Part shown: positions 1-11,188 of the stretch, piece after piece
Layout of the letters: every line of letters begins with the position of its first letter
Numbering within the stretch: the stretch's first letter is position 1
Source: an uncultured Alphaproteobacteria bacterium
GTDB lineage: Bacteria; Pseudomonadota; Alphaproteobacteria; RF32; CAG-239
Length of the DNA stretch: 30,048 nucleotides
Direction: 5' to 3'
Assembly (NCBI GenBank): GCA_934254915.1
Contig: CAKQMH010000013.1
Location: 1 to 30,048, forward strand
Notes under the pieces: model-generated
What the model saw: the letters and a program-made list of their open reading frames with translations, nothing else
What the model was told of the DNA's origin: nothing
The model's database searches: none
Translations under genes and position numbers: made by a program

Positions 1-294
1 GAATGGCAAACGCAGGGTGATATTGCTCAATCACTATCAGAAATCGCCGATGCTTTGTCGTCAATTCGAAGTTTCACAACCGAATTAGGCAATAATTACA
101 GTATCCTAACTACCAGACAGAATTTTACCGATAGTCTGATTAACGTGTTAACTGAAGGGGCGGATAACTTAACCCTTGCGGATATGAATTCTGAAAGCGC
201 AACCATGCTCGCCCTCCAAACCCGACAACAACTAGCAGTCAACGCTCTCTCCTTAGCCTCCGAGGCAACACGGGAGATATTAAAACTGTTCTAA
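1..294 (+). CDS. fliC: Flagellin, C-terminal part (5' end outside window)
   Basis: The frame is open from base 1 and ends at TAA 292-294, giving 97 residues of a protein whose start lies outside the window. The tail (LALQTRQQLAVNALSLASEA, then a hydrophobic ILKLF end) matches the alphaproteobacterial flagellin D0 domain, the amphipathic C-terminal helix that packs in the core of the flagellar filament after export. The last 78 residues are identical to those of the flagellin fragment on the opposite strand at 29812-30048, although many third codon positions differ. It uses CTC, CTA and CGA codons more than neighbouring genes. A family A repeat follows 8 nt after the stop. Flagellin identity is secure; which paralogue it is cannot be told. 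Confidence 0.9.
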   Translation, partial: EWQTQGDIAQSLSEIADALSSIRSFTTELGNNYSILTTRQNFTDSLINVLTEGADNLTLADMNSESATMLALQTRQQLAVNALSLASEATREILKLF

Positions 295-302
295 GTGCCG
301 GG

Positions 303-426
303 GAAGCTCGTCTAGAGGTTTTCTAGAGCAGCTAACTGCGGTCTCGTGTTCGGTCACGTACTACTAATGTACGCTCACTCACACTCGCCTTGTTATCCAC
401 TCTATAAATTCCTCTATCCGAACTTC
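303..426 (+). repeat. Family A structured intergenic element, copy A1
   Basis: A 124-bp element begins 8 nt after the flagellin stop. Its ends are GAAGCTCG and CGAACTTC (one mismatch from a perfect inverted repeat), followed inward by TAGAGG/CCTCTA, so the ends can form an 8+6 bp stem with a 2x2 internal loop. Inside are a TCTAGA-GGTTT-TCTAGA hairpin and an ACGTAC/GTACG(C) hairpin. A second copy lies at 29384-29506, also directly after a gene. It could be a MITE-like element or a structured 3'-end RNA. It encodes nothing evident. Confidence 0.85.
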
Positions 427-458
427 TGTGTTGAGTGTGATGAAAGGCATTTTTAAAT

Positions 459-573
459 GTCACCTTGAGCGCAGTCGAAAGGTCTCGTCCATATAAAAAT
501 TTGCCGAGATTCTTCCACGCGCTAACGCTTGGTCAGGATGACGATGGTGGAAAAACGCTCCAGTCGAAATGAC
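459..573. repeat. Family C repeat cluster, copy 1
   Basis: GTCACC...GGTCTCG (459-487) faces an inverted unit GCCGAG...CAGGATGAC (503-542), followed by a partial unit ending in CCAGTCGAAATGAC (556-573). Related units, all running from GTCA to CTCGGC or the reverse, occur near 9449-9679, 10174-10435 and 29537-29646. They look like REP/BIME-type palindromic intergenic repeats arranged head to head. No gene is evident in this stretch. Confidence 0.8.
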
Positions 574-579
574 ATAAGA

Positions 580-620
580 ATAGATATCCCCCAGTTCACA
601 GTTTACTGAGGGATATCTAT
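580..620. other. Strong perfect-arm hairpin upstream of rpoB
   Basis: ATAGATATCCC (580-590) and GGGATATCTAT (610-620) are perfect inverted arms. CAGT/ACTG (592-595, 605-608) extend the stem inward after one C/A mismatch, leaving a 9-nt loop. No T-run follows on the plus strand, so it is not a typical intrinsic terminator in that direction. It may insulate rpoBC from the flagellin unit or be an RNase III-type structure. Confidence 0.6.
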
Positions 621-689
621 GCTTAGACGGGTAAACAATTGATGACTGGAGGGGTGGTGAAAAAAGTTGATTGCGAGATGATTTTTTGC

Positions 690-718
690 TTGCCAGAATC
701 GTAAAAGAGAGTCATTAT
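690..718 (+). promoter_or_regulatory. Candidate promoter for rpoBC
   Basis: TTGCCA (690-695) and CATTAT (713-718) are separated by 17 bp and match the sigma-70 consensus at 5/6 and 4/6 positions. Transcription would start near 725, giving a leader of about 190 nt. This is the best match I found between the family C cluster and rpoB, but it is weak at the -10. Confidence 0.35.
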
Positions 719-731
719 TCGCTCGAATTTG

Positions 732-890
732 GTCGCGAATCGCGACAATTGCATGCAATTATTTTACCTTATCTCGCCAAGAGGAGCAGTTTTCCTACGG
801 TTTGGCGGGCTTTCAGTTTTAAAAATACAATAAAATGTTTAACCTTCTGCGGTCGGGTTTCAAATTATATTTGATAGTATTGTCGCAGAA
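732..890 (+). promoter_or_regulatory. Structured rpoB leader with nested palindromes
   Basis: Four inverted repeats lie in sequence. GTCGCGA-A-TCGCGAC (732-746) abuts the perfect palindrome AATTGCATGCAATT (747-760). CGCCAA (775-780) pairs with TTGGCG (802-807). TTCTGCG (845-851) pairs with CGCAGAA (884-890) around an inner TCAAAT/ATTTGA (860-865, 869-874). The last one ends 10 nt before the rpoB Shine-Dalgarno AGGA (901-904). This suggests operator sites or RNA control of rpoBC, which is inference. I do not believe a short open frame at 671-874 is a gene. Confidence 0.45.
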
Positions 891-914
891 TTCAACCACA
901 AGGATTTAAATTAA

Positions 915-5087
<4,173 letters not shown>

Positions 5088-5107
5088 GGTAAAGGAGTTT
5101 TAGAAAT

Positions 5108-8100
5108 ATGAATGATATTATGAAATATTTTGGTCAACAGGTATCAGGTGACTCGTTTGATCAAATCAAGATTTCCATCGCCTCTCCTGAACAAATTCGT
5201 TCGTGGTCGTATGGTGAGGTTAAGAAACCTGAAACCATTAACTATCGTACATTCAAACCGGAAAGAGATGGTTTGTTCTGCGCCCGCATTTTTGGTCCGG
5301 TTAAGGATTATGAATGCTTGTGCGGTAAGTATAAAAGAATGAAATATCGCGGCGTTGTTTGCGAAAAGTGCGGTGTTGAAGTTACACTTTCCAAAGTACG
5401 TCGTGAAAGAATGGGACACATTGAACTGGCTGCGCCGGTGGCTCACATTTGGTTCTTGAAATCATTGCCGTCACGCATTTCAATGTTGACCGACATTCCG
5501 ATGAAAGCATTGGAAAGAGTTTTGTATTTTGAAAGCTATATCGTGATTGAACCGGGGTTGACTCCTCTGGGTGTAAACGAGTTGCTGACAGAAGAACAAT
5601 ATCAGGAAGCTATTGACGAATATGGTGAAGATTCTTTCCGTGCCGGTATCGGTGCTGAGGCTTTGAAAGAAATTTTGGCCGCCATTGATTTGGAAGCAGA
5701 AAGAACAGCCATTCGTGAAGAGTTGAAAGATAATGCTTCGGAAGCTAAACGCAAAAAGCTGGTTAAACGTTTGAAGATTATTGAATCTTTCATCGAATCA
5801 AACACCAAGCCGGAATGGATGATTTTGACCGTATTGCCGGTTATTCCGCCTGAGCTGCGTCCGTTAGTTCCGTTGGACGGCGGTCGTTTTGCGACTTCGG
5901 ATTTGAACGATTTGTATCGTCGGGTTATTAACCGTAACAATCGTTTGAAGAGATTAATCGAGTTGCACGCTCCGGATATCATTATCCGCAACGAAAAGAG
6001 AATGCTGCAAGAGTCTGTCGATGCTTTGTTTGATAACGGCCGCCGCGCAAGAGCGATTACCGGTACCAACAAACGTCCGCTGAAATCTTTGTCAGATATG
6101 CTCAAAGGTAAACAAGGTCGTTTCCGTCAAAACCTGTTAGGTAAACGTGTTGACTACTCCGGTCGTTCGGTTATTACGGTTGGTCCGGAATTGAAACTGC
6201 ATCAATGCGGCTTGCCGAAGAAGATGGCGTTGGAATTGTTTAAGCCGTTCGTTTATGCTAAGTTGGAACTGTACGGACACGCTACCACGATTAAGGCGGC
6301 TAAACGTATGGTTGAAAAAGAACGTCCGGAAGTATGGGATATTCTGGAAGAAGTCATTCGCGAACATCCGGTTTTGCTGAACCGTGCGCCGACTTTGCAC
6401 CGACTTGGTATTCAGGCTTTTGAACCGGTATTGGTTGAAGGTAAAGCTATTCACCTGCACCCGTTGGTATGTACGGCATTTAACGCCGACTTCGATGGTG
6501 ACCAAATGGCGGTTCACGTTCCGTTGTCGATTGAAGCTCAATTGGAAGCTCGTGTTTTGATGATGTCGACCAACAATATTTTGTCGCCGGCTTCGGGTAA
6601 ACCGATTATCGTGCCGACACAAGATATGGTTTTGGGTATTTACTACCTGACTTATGACGCCGACGGTATGGCCGGTGAGGGTATGATTTTCTCTGACTTC
6701 AATGAAGTTCAATTGGCGTTGAATGAGAAAGTTGTCGATTTGCACGCCAAAATCAAATGCCGTATGGAATATGTCGATGACAACGGCGAACTGAAAAAAG
6801 GTTTGGTTGAGACCACTCCGGGACGTATTATTGTTTCGGAAACTCTGCCGAAACACAAAGATGTTCCGTTCTCGTTGGTAAACCGTTTGCTGCGTAAGAA
6901 AGAAATCGGTGAAATCATCGACACTATTTATCGTCATTGCGGACAAAAAGAAACTTGCCTGTTTGTTGACAAGATTATGTCTTTAGGTTTCCAAAATGCA
7001 TGTAAAGCCGGTATTTCATTCGGTAAAGATGACTTGATTGTTCCGGATGCAAAGAAGACTTTGATTGAAGAAACCGAAAAACAAGTTAAGGAATTTGAAC
7101 AGCAATACCAAAACGGTCTTATCACCAAGGGTGAAAAGTACAATAAGGTGGTTGATATTTGGGCGGCCTGCACCGATAAGGTTGCGGATGAAATGATGAA
7201 AAACATTTCGAAGACCGAACACGGCTACATCAACTCAGTTTATATGATGGCTCACTCCGGAGCGCGCGGTTCGGCTGCACAAATGCGTCAGTTGGCCGGT
7301 ATGCGCGGTTTGATGGCTAAGCCGTCAGGTGAGATTATTGAACAACCGATTATCTCAAACTTTAAAGAAGGTTTGACGGTGTTGGAATACTTCAATTCGA
7401 CCCACGGTGCGCGTAAAGGTTTGGCTGATACGGCGTTGAAGACCGCTAACTCCGGTTACTTGACCCGCCGTTTGGTCGACGTTGCGCAAGACGTTGTTAT
7501 TACCGAAACTAACTGCGGTACGGAAAGAGGTATCATTGTTCGTCCGGTTGTCGATGGCGGTAATGTTATCGTGTCTATCGGTGATCGTATTTTGGGACGT
7601 ACAATTCAAGAAGACATTGTTCACCCTGAAACCGGTGAAGTTTTGGTCAAGAAAGGTAAACTGATTGATGAAAACGATGTTGAAGTTGTTGAAAAAGCCG
7701 GTGTTGAACAAGTTAAAATCCGTTCGGTATTGACTTGCGAAACCAAAGACGGTGTTTGCGCAGCTTGTTACGGACGCGACCTGGCTCGCGGTACGCCGGT
7801 TAATATCGGTGAAGCTGTCGGTGTTATTGCGGCACAGTCAATCGGTGAACCGGGTACACAGCTGACCATGAGAACCTTCCACATCGGTGGTGCGGCGCAA
7901 AAAGGTGCTGAACAGGCATCAGTTGAAGTTCCGTTTGCCGGTGTATTGAAACTCGAAAACAACCACACGGTTACAAACTCTGACGGTCACTTGATTGTTT
8001 TGTCACGCAACTGCGAAATCGTTATTGCCGATGCGCAGGGACGTGAAAAATCTCGTCACCATGTTCCGTACGGTACCAAGATTTTGGTCGCTGAAGACTC

Positions 8101-9256
8101 TAAGGTTAAAAAAGGCCAGAAAGTCGCTGAGTGGGATCCGTTTACAGTTCCGGTAATTACGGAAAAAGCCGGTCGGATTGAGCTGGTTGACTTGATTAAC
8201 AATGTTTCGGTTCGTGAATCAACTGATGAAACAACCGGTATTGTTTCGAAAGTGGTTATTGATTGGCGTTCGAACTCTGGTTCTGCCGGTTTGAAACCGA
8301 GTATTATCCTGAAAGACGCCAAAGGCAAACCGGTTACTTTCGATAACGGTAAGGAAGTTCGTTACTATATGTCGGCGGATGCGATTTTGTCGGTTGACAA
8401 CGGTGATGAAGTTAAAGTCGGTGACGTTATTGCGCGTATTCCGCGGGAAAGCTCTAAGACTAAAGATATTACCGGTGGTTTGCCTCGTGTTGCTGAGTTG
8501 TTCGAAGCCCGCCGCCCGAAAGATCCGGCTATTATTTCGGATATTGACGGTATGGTTGAGTTTGGCAAGGACTATAAAGCTAAACAGCGCATTACTGTTG
8601 TTCCGCAAAAAGGACAGCCGATTGAATATCTGATTCCGAAAGGACGTCATTTGGCAGTTCAAGACGGCGATATTGTGAAGAAAGGCGATGCCTTGGTTGA
8701 AGGTACACCTGCTCCGCATGATATCCTGCGCGTTTTGGGCGTTGAAAAATTGGCTGAATATCTGGTTAAGGAAGTTCAAGACGTTTACCGCCTGCAAGGT
8801 GTTAAGATTAACGATAAACACATTGAAGTTATCGTTTCGCAAATGTTGAGAAAAGTTGAGATTACCACACCGGGTGATACAACCTTCCTTGTTGGCGAAC
8901 AAGTTGATCGTGATGTCTTTGAAGCTGAAAATGCCAAAGTTGTTGCCAATGGCGAAACTCCGGCGCAAGCTGATCCGGTCTTGCTTGGTATCACCAAAGC
9001 TTCATTGCAGACCAAGTCCTTTATTTCGGCGGCCTCATTCCAAGAGACAACTCGTGTCTTGACCGAAGCCGCAGTTGAGGGCAAGGTTGATACCTTGAAA
9101 GGCTTGAAAGAAAACGTCATTGTCGGACGCTTAATTCCTGCCGGTACCGGTACGGTTTTGAGAGCTTTGAAACGAGTTGCCGCACAAAACGACAAGGAGA
9201 TTCAAGCGATTAAGGCTGAAGCTGAGGCTGAGAAGGAGGCTGCGAAGTCGGTCTAG
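5108..9256 (+). CDS. rpoC: DNA-directed RNA polymerase subunit beta'
   Basis: RpoC, 1382 residues, carries the polymerase active site. The start is ATG 5108 with AAGGAG (5092-5097) 10 nt upstream, in one operon with rpoB. The first zinc site has C70, C72, C85 and C88. The metal-binding loop NADFDGDQM has D461, D463 and D465, which chelate the catalytic magnesium. The second zinc-binding cluster (C near residue 876, then CAACYG) is followed by the trigger-loop region IGEPGTQLTMRTFHIGG near residue 910. The C-terminus ends in a charged EAEAEKEAAKSV tail. The length is normal for the class. A family B element and then a strong terminator follow the stop. Confidence 0.99.
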   Translation: MNDIMKYFGQQVSGDSFDQIKISIASPEQIRSWSYGEVKKPETINYRTFKPERDGLFCARIFGPVKDYECLCGKYKRMKYRGVVCEKCGVEVTLSKVRRERMGHIELAAPVAHIWFLKSLPSRISMLTDIPMKALERVLYFESYIVIEPGLTPLGVNELLTEEQYQEAIDEYGEDSFRAGIGAEALKEILAAIDLEAERTAIREELKDNASEAKRKKLVKRLKIIESFIESNTKPEWMILTVLPVIPPELRPLVPLDGGRFATSDLNDLYRRVINRNNRLKRLIELHAPDIIIRNEKRMLQESVDALFDNGRRARAITGTNKRPLKSLSDMLKGKQGRFRQNLLGKRVDYSGRSVITVGPELKLHQCGLPKKMALELFKPFVYAKLELYGHATTIKAAKRMVEKERPEVWDILEEVIREHPVLLNRAPTLHRLGIQAFEPVLVEGKAIHLHPLVCTAFNADFDGDQMAVHVPLSIEAQLEARVLMMSTNNILSPASGKPIIVPTQDMVLGIYYLTYDADGMAGEGMIFSDFNEVQLALNEKVVDLHAKIKCRMEYVDDNGELKKGLVETTPGRIIVSETLPKHKDVPFSLVNRLLRKKEIGEIIDTIYRHCGQKETCLFVDKIMSLGFQNACKAGISFGKDDLIVPDAKKTLIEETEKQVKEFEQQYQNGLITKGEKYNKVVDIWAACTDKVADEMMKNISKTEHGYINSVYMMAHSGARGSAAQMRQLAGMRGLMAKPSGEIIEQPIISNFKEGLTVLEYFNSTHGARKGLADTALKTANSGYLTRRLVDVAQDVVITETNCGTERGIIVRPVVDGGNVIVSIGDRILGRTIQEDIVHPETGEVLVKKGKLIDENDVEVVEKAGVEQVKIRSVLTCETKDGVCAACYGRDLARGTPVNIGEAVGVIAAQSIGEPGTQLTMRTFHIGGAAQKGAEQASVEVPFAGVLKLENNHTVTNSDGHLIVLSRNCEIVIADAQGREKSRHHVPYGTKILVAEDSKVKKGQKVAEWDPFTVPVITEKAGRIELVDLINNVSVRESTDETTGIVSKVVIDWRSNSGSAGLKPSIILKDAKGKPVTFDNGKEVRYYMSADAILSVDNGDEVKVGDVIARIPRESSKTKDITGGLPRVAELFEARRPKDPAIISDIDGMVEFGKDYKAKQRITVVPQKGQPIEYLIPKGRHLAVQDGDIVKKGDALVEGTPAPHDILRVLGVEKLAEYLVKEVQDVYRLQGVKINDKHIEVIVSQMLRKVEITTPGDTTFLVGEQVDRDVFEAENAKVVANGETPAQADPVLLGITKASLQTKSFISAASFQETTRVLTEAAVEGKVDTLKGLKENVIVGRLIPAGTGTVLRALKRVAAQNDKEIQAIKAEAEAEKEAAKSV

Positions 9257-9262
9257 AGTAGG

Positions 9263-9389
9263 GAAGTCCGTATAACGGCACATCTAAAGCGATTTTACGG
9301 GGCTGTCGCCATCCTCATTTACGTTTTATGTAAACTCCGGTGTCGCCACCCCTAGAAATCACTTTATCTGTGACCATTCTCCGAACTTC
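9263..9389 (+). repeat. Family B long-hairpin element, copy B1
   Basis: A 127-bp element begins 6 nt after the rpoC stop. Its ends are GAAGTCCG and CGAACTTC, the same termini as family A, but the core is different. The core is one long imperfect palindrome: GGCACATCTAAAGCGATTT on the left resembles the reverse of AAATCACTTTATCTGTGACC on the right, and TTTAC/GTAAA closes the centre. Copy B2 lies at 29679-29803 in the other orientation. It may act as a 3'-end RNA structure or be a non-coding mobile element. Confidence 0.85.
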
Positions 9390-9412
9390 TAGGACTCAGT
9401 GCAAATAATATT

Positions 9413-9444
9413 AAAAATGCCACCTTGTTTAAGGTGGCATTTTT
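9413..9444 (+). terminator. Intrinsic terminator of rpoBC
   Basis: AAAAATGCCACCTT (9413-9426) and AAGGTGGCATTTTT (9431-9444) form a perfect 14-bp stem with a GTTT loop and a terminal T-run. Because the stem starts with five A, it can also work in the opposite direction, for the minus-strand GIY-YIG gene. It lies 23 nt beyond the family B element. Confidence 0.85.
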
Positions 9445-9448
9445 AAAT

Positions 9449-9488
9449 GTCATCCTGACCAAGCGTTAGCGCGTGGAAGGATCTCGGC
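9449..9488. repeat. Family C unit (type i)
   Basis: This unit runs from GTCATCCTGACC to GATCTCGGC. Its inverse occurs at 503-542 and 10174-10213. It is followed by an imperfect hairpin (GTGTTGCGC/GTCGCGGCAC, about 9499-9521), whose better-paired relatives are at 10141-10163 and 29589-29611. No coding is evident. Confidence 0.75.
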
Positions 9489-9528
9489 CTTATTCCCTGT
9501 GTTGCGCATCAGTCGCGGCACTAATATT

Positions 9529-9679
9529 GTCACCCTGAGCGTAGTCGAAGGGTCTCGGCTATATTTTTCACCAAGTTGCAACAATGTTTGATGTCGGGAC
9601 TTATGCCCGACAATACATTAAGGCCGAGATTTCTCCATTCCGCTACGCTCCAGTCGAAATGACATTTTAAAAACAACAT
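9529..9679. repeat. Direct repeat copy 1 (family C composite), left of the GIY-YIG gene
   Basis: This is a composite of a GTCACCC...GTCTCGGC unit (9529-9559), a 63-bp spacer holding a GTCGGG/CCCGAC hairpin (9593-9611), and an inverted GCCGAG...CGAAATGAC unit (9623-9663). The block, including the following ATTTTAAAAA tract, recurs at 10284-10435 in the same orientation with only a handful of differences. The two copies bracket the GIY-YIG gene. Confidence 0.85.
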
Positions 9680-9696
9680 TGCTCAAAGTGACATTT

Positions 9697-9987
9697 TTAC
9701 TTTGTTATTGAAAAATACAAATCTTCCCATCGAGGATTCAGGCTTGCAATTAAGGAATTTTTTTTATCTCGTTTCCACAGTTTTAGCTGCTTTTCACGAG
9801 CAATAGCCGCATTAATATCTTCCGTTATTTCAAAATAGACTAACTTGGTAACATTATAACGGCAAGTAAAACCTTCGATTAATTTATTTTTATGCTCATA
9901 AACACGCCTCACCAAATCATTAGTTACCCCAATGTACAAGGTTGAGTCGGTTTTGTTAGCCATTATGTAAACGTAATATGAATTCAT
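9697..9987 (-). CDS. Small GIY-YIG nuclease-domain protein (YhbQ/COG2827-like)
   Basis: This 96-residue protein is a single GIY-YIG fold. YYVYIMANK (4-12) and LYIGVT (17-22) form the paired strands with the signature tyrosines. R28 lies in DLVRRVYEHK, H32 follows, and E65 in AIAREKQLK is in the place of the metal-binding glutamate. This is the family of UvrC-like single-domain nucleases, whose DNA target is generally unknown. It has no DNA-binding domain beyond the fold. The start is ATG at 9987; no convincing Shine-Dalgarno is visible. It stands alone and lies between two copies of a ~150-bp direct repeat, which suggests a mobile or repeat-associated role. That role is inference; a housekeeping role is equally possible. 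Confidence 0.88.
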   Translation of the reverse strand: MNSYYVYIMANKTDSTLYIGVTNDLVRRVYEHKNKLIEGFTCRYNVTKLVYFEITEDINAAIAREKQLKLWKRDKKNSLIASLNPRWEDLYFSITK

Positions 9988-10140
9988 TAAAATAAGCTTC
10001 TAAATTTAATGTAATTTAGCTTAAAATATACAGGAATAAACTGTCAAACATTTTTATTTATTATTCATCACTTTTAGTTGTCATAATAAATAAGAAAAAG
10101 TATCCGAGACCTCTTTATGTTGGTCGAGGTGACATTCTTT

Positions 10141-10244
10141 GTGCCGCGACTGGTGCGCGGCACGGGGAATAAGGCCGAGATCCTTCCACGCGCTGACGCT
10201 TGGTCAGGATGACGTTTAAATAAAAAACGCTTGGTCAGGATGAC
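10141..10244. repeat. Family C repeat cluster, copy 3 (hairpin plus type i units)
   Basis: The perfect 8-bp hairpin GTGCCGCG/CGCGGCAC (10141-10163, 7-nt loop) is followed by an inverted type i unit GCCGAG...CAGGATGAC (10174-10213) and a second, truncated copy of its end (10228-10244). The region 9988-10540 holds only these repeats, the second direct repeat and AT-rich sequence; I see no gene in it. Confidence 0.75.
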
Positions 10245-10283
10245 GATAGTAGGAAAATGTTTGGCTGAATGACGTTTTAAAAT

Positions 10284-10435
10284 GTCACCCTGAGCGTAGT
10301 CGAAGGGTCTCGGCTATATTTTTCACCAAGTTGCAACAATGTTTGATGTCGGGACTTACGCCCGACAATACGTTAAGGCCGGGATGTCTCCATTCCGCTA
10401 TCGCTCCAGTCGAAATGACATTTTAAAAATAACAT
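10284..10435. repeat. Direct repeat copy 2 (family C composite), right of the GIY-YIG gene
   Basis: This is a near-identical copy of 9529-9679 in the same orientation. Single changes fall in the loop of the GTCGGG/CCCGAC hairpin and in the GCCGAG unit (here GCCGGG), and there is one extra base in the CGCTATCGCTCC part. It ends about 105 bp before the pilin-like operon. Confidence 0.85.
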
Positions 10436-10541
10436 TTGTTGCAGTTTTATGAATTTTTCGTTCTTTTTTGCATATTTAATAGATTAGAAACCTTTTTTGT
10501 GCTACTATCAAATATAGTATTAAAGACACTAGGGGTTTATT

Positions 10542-11168
10542 ATGTATATTTGGGTAGTGTTAGCGACATTTTTAGCGGCGATAGCCTCCTATTACTTAGC
10601 TCCGCGTAATGATATGCGCGAGCTGACGGTTGTGCCGTTGGCAGAAGCCGAAATCGCCAAAGTCGTTACCCAACATAAAGCTGCCAGCACCTATATCGGA
10701 CATCACAAACGTTCTTCCGGCAGCTCGCTTCCGACTTATATAATCGGCGAGTTGACTGAAAATGAGTTAGCGCCGTATTTCCCCTATGGACACGGCATAA
10801 ATGACAATTATGCGACGTTGGTTTATTGTGTCGATGAAAACTACAGTCAGCTTTATCAAACCCCGAATGAGTGTTTCAGTAATAGCACAAATATTAAATA
10901 TCTTATTACCTGCGGGAGTTTGCCGTTACGGTGGGTAAATCTGAATACGGGTACTCCGACCGCGGATTTTATGACCGCGATGCGTCACAGTGTCAGCGCT
11001 GACAGCGGGTTAGGCTATACCGTCTATCATGATGGTTCATTTTGGGTATTTGAACATAATCAGACCCAAACGGAAGTTCCGCCTATTTTGTTGGATCAGG
11101 GCGGGTTGCAAGATTATTGCGGCTTTGACGAAGAACAAGCTGCAATTGTTTATATGAACAAGATTTAG
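10542..11168 (+). CDS. Membrane-anchored PilM-like protein of a pilus/adhesin operon
   Basis: This 208-residue protein starts at ATG 10542 after AGGGG. It has one N-terminal hydrophobic segment (residues 2-19, YIWVVLATFLAAIASYYLA) followed by PRND and an otherwise soluble, probably extracytoplasmic domain. The short anchor plus APRND-type junction resembles the PilM proteins of conjugative type IV pilus systems; this is a weak, recalled similarity. Four cysteines (VYCVDE, NECFSN, ITCGSL, DYCGFD) could form disulfides. It lies 20 nt before the large pilin-like gene and is surely co-transcribed with it, which supports a role in assembling or anchoring that protein. An inverted repeat TACTAT/ATAGTA (10503-10519) lies upstream. 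The exact function is unknown. Confidence 0.6.
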   Translation: MYIWVVLATFLAAIASYYLAPRNDMRELTVVPLAEAEIAKVVTQHKAASTYIGHHKRSSGSSLPTYIIGELTENELAPYFPYGHGINDNYATLVYCVDENYSQLYQTPNECFSNSTNIKYLITCGSLPLRWVNLNTGTPTADFMTAMRHSVSADSGLGYTVYHDGSFWVFEHNQTQTEVPPILLDQGGLQDYCGFDEEQAAIVYMNKI

Positions 11169-11188
11169 AAACCAAAGGAAGGTGTCCC

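Noticed and set aside
671..874. A 67-codon open frame upstream of rpoB
   Set aside because: It has no ribosome site, no recognisable family, biased composition, and it overlaps the palindromes of the rpoB leader. It is better explained as non-coding leader.
6137..6946. A 269-codon open frame antisense to rpoC, and a similar 249-codon one at 8219-8968
   Set aside because: Both are antisense shadows of a strongly biased coding gene. The predicted proteins are Asn/Arg/Phe/Gln-rich without known motifs.
9449..10435. CRISPR array
   Set aside because: The repeats are long, palindromic and few, without regular spacers or cas genes. They are dispersed intergenic repeats.
9529..10435. Insertion sequence with the GIY-YIG protein as transposase
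   Set aside because: There is no DDE, HUH or serine/tyrosine recombinase domain, no terminal inverted repeats for the whole unit and no target duplication that I can see. Only a repeat-associated nuclease is supported.
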